A stretch of 64,000 nucleotides of DNA from Ensifer adhaerens (GTDB lineage Bacteria; Pseudomonadota; Alphaproteobacteria; Rhizobiales; Rhizobiaceae): contig NZ_CP015880.1 of assembly GCF_000697965.2 (NCBI RefSeq), positions 310,001-374,000 on the forward strand, written 5' to 3'. The notes beneath the pieces were generated by a model. That model was not told the DNA's origin, made no database searches, and saw only the letters and a program-made list of their open reading frames with translations. Positions 61,052 through 64,000 of this stretch are shown here, piece after piece (the stretch's first letter is position 1; each line of letters begins with the position of its first letter). Made by a program: the position numbers and the translations under genes.

Positions 61052-64000
<2,949 letters not shown>

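Overview
The window is high-GC alphaproteobacterial chromosome. Gene content and order strongly suggest Ensifer/Sinorhizobium or a very close rhizobial relative. The lateral-flagellum motility genes motC-fliK(motD)-rem-flgEKL-flaF-flbT-flgD-fliQ-flhA-fliR, the aglREFGAK alpha-glucoside locus, the zwf-pgl-edd Entner-Doudoroff operon, acsA2 and a CbrA-type PdhS kinase occur in this form in that group. I see no rRNA, tRNA, insertion sequence, prophage or CRISPR array.

Layout. (1) 1-14072: the distal half of the flagellar regulon, all on the + strand and mostly overlapping or nearly so. It holds the motor/hook-length genes motC and fliK, a periplasmic lytic transglycosylase, the Rem activator, hook and junction genes, the flagellin regulators flaF/flbT, hook cap, export gate (fliQ, flhA, fliR), and four poorly annotated genes. 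I read those four as divergent FliJ, FlgJ rod-cap, FlgN and FliL-like proteins. (2) 14140-21782: a cell-surface polysaccharide locus with GT2, GT4, GT26 and DUF6492-like transferases, a Wzx-type flippase and a kinase-less Wzc/GumC-type co-polymerase. (3) 22034-22933: folD. (4) 22982-30838: aglR divergent from aglEFGAK, with two matching perfect LacI-type palindromes flanking the shared promoter region. (5) 31067-36174: PilZ-like and GFA-fold proteins, then zwf-pgl-edd on the minus strand. (6) 36271-43579: a gamma-glutamylputrescine-type oxidase/synthetase pair, a YhiN-type flavoprotein, a 48-aa membrane protein and a chemoreceptor with a very large periplasmic domain. (7) 43670-49575: regulators (LysR, LuxR) and the glyoxylate gene aceA, divergent from an ScfR/RamB-like regulator. 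(8) 49569-54952: a fatty acid desaturase and a potFGHI-type polyamine transporter. (9) 55031-64000: an AsmA-like protein, acetoacetyl-CoA synthetase, a structured candidate small RNA with an intrinsic terminator, a two-domain iron-type ABC permease, and a PAS/histidine kinase that runs off the window.

How the parts fit. Agl proteins import and hydrolyse alpha-glucosides; the glucose then enters the Entner-Doudoroff route through Zwf, Pgl and Edd. AcsA2 and AceA serve growth on acetoacetate/acetate-type carbon (PHB turnover and glyoxylate shunt). The Puu-like pair and the Pot importer together suggest polyamine uptake and catabolism. Motility, surface polysaccharide, the chemoreceptor and the cell-cycle/envelope kinase fit a soil and symbiotic lifestyle.

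No wholly new defence or mobile system is visible. The least-described signals are the flagellar genes at 11965-14072, the candidate sRNA at 59113-59238, the paired agl operators, the motifs between aceA and the ScfR-like gene, and several small genes with convincing ribosome binding sites.
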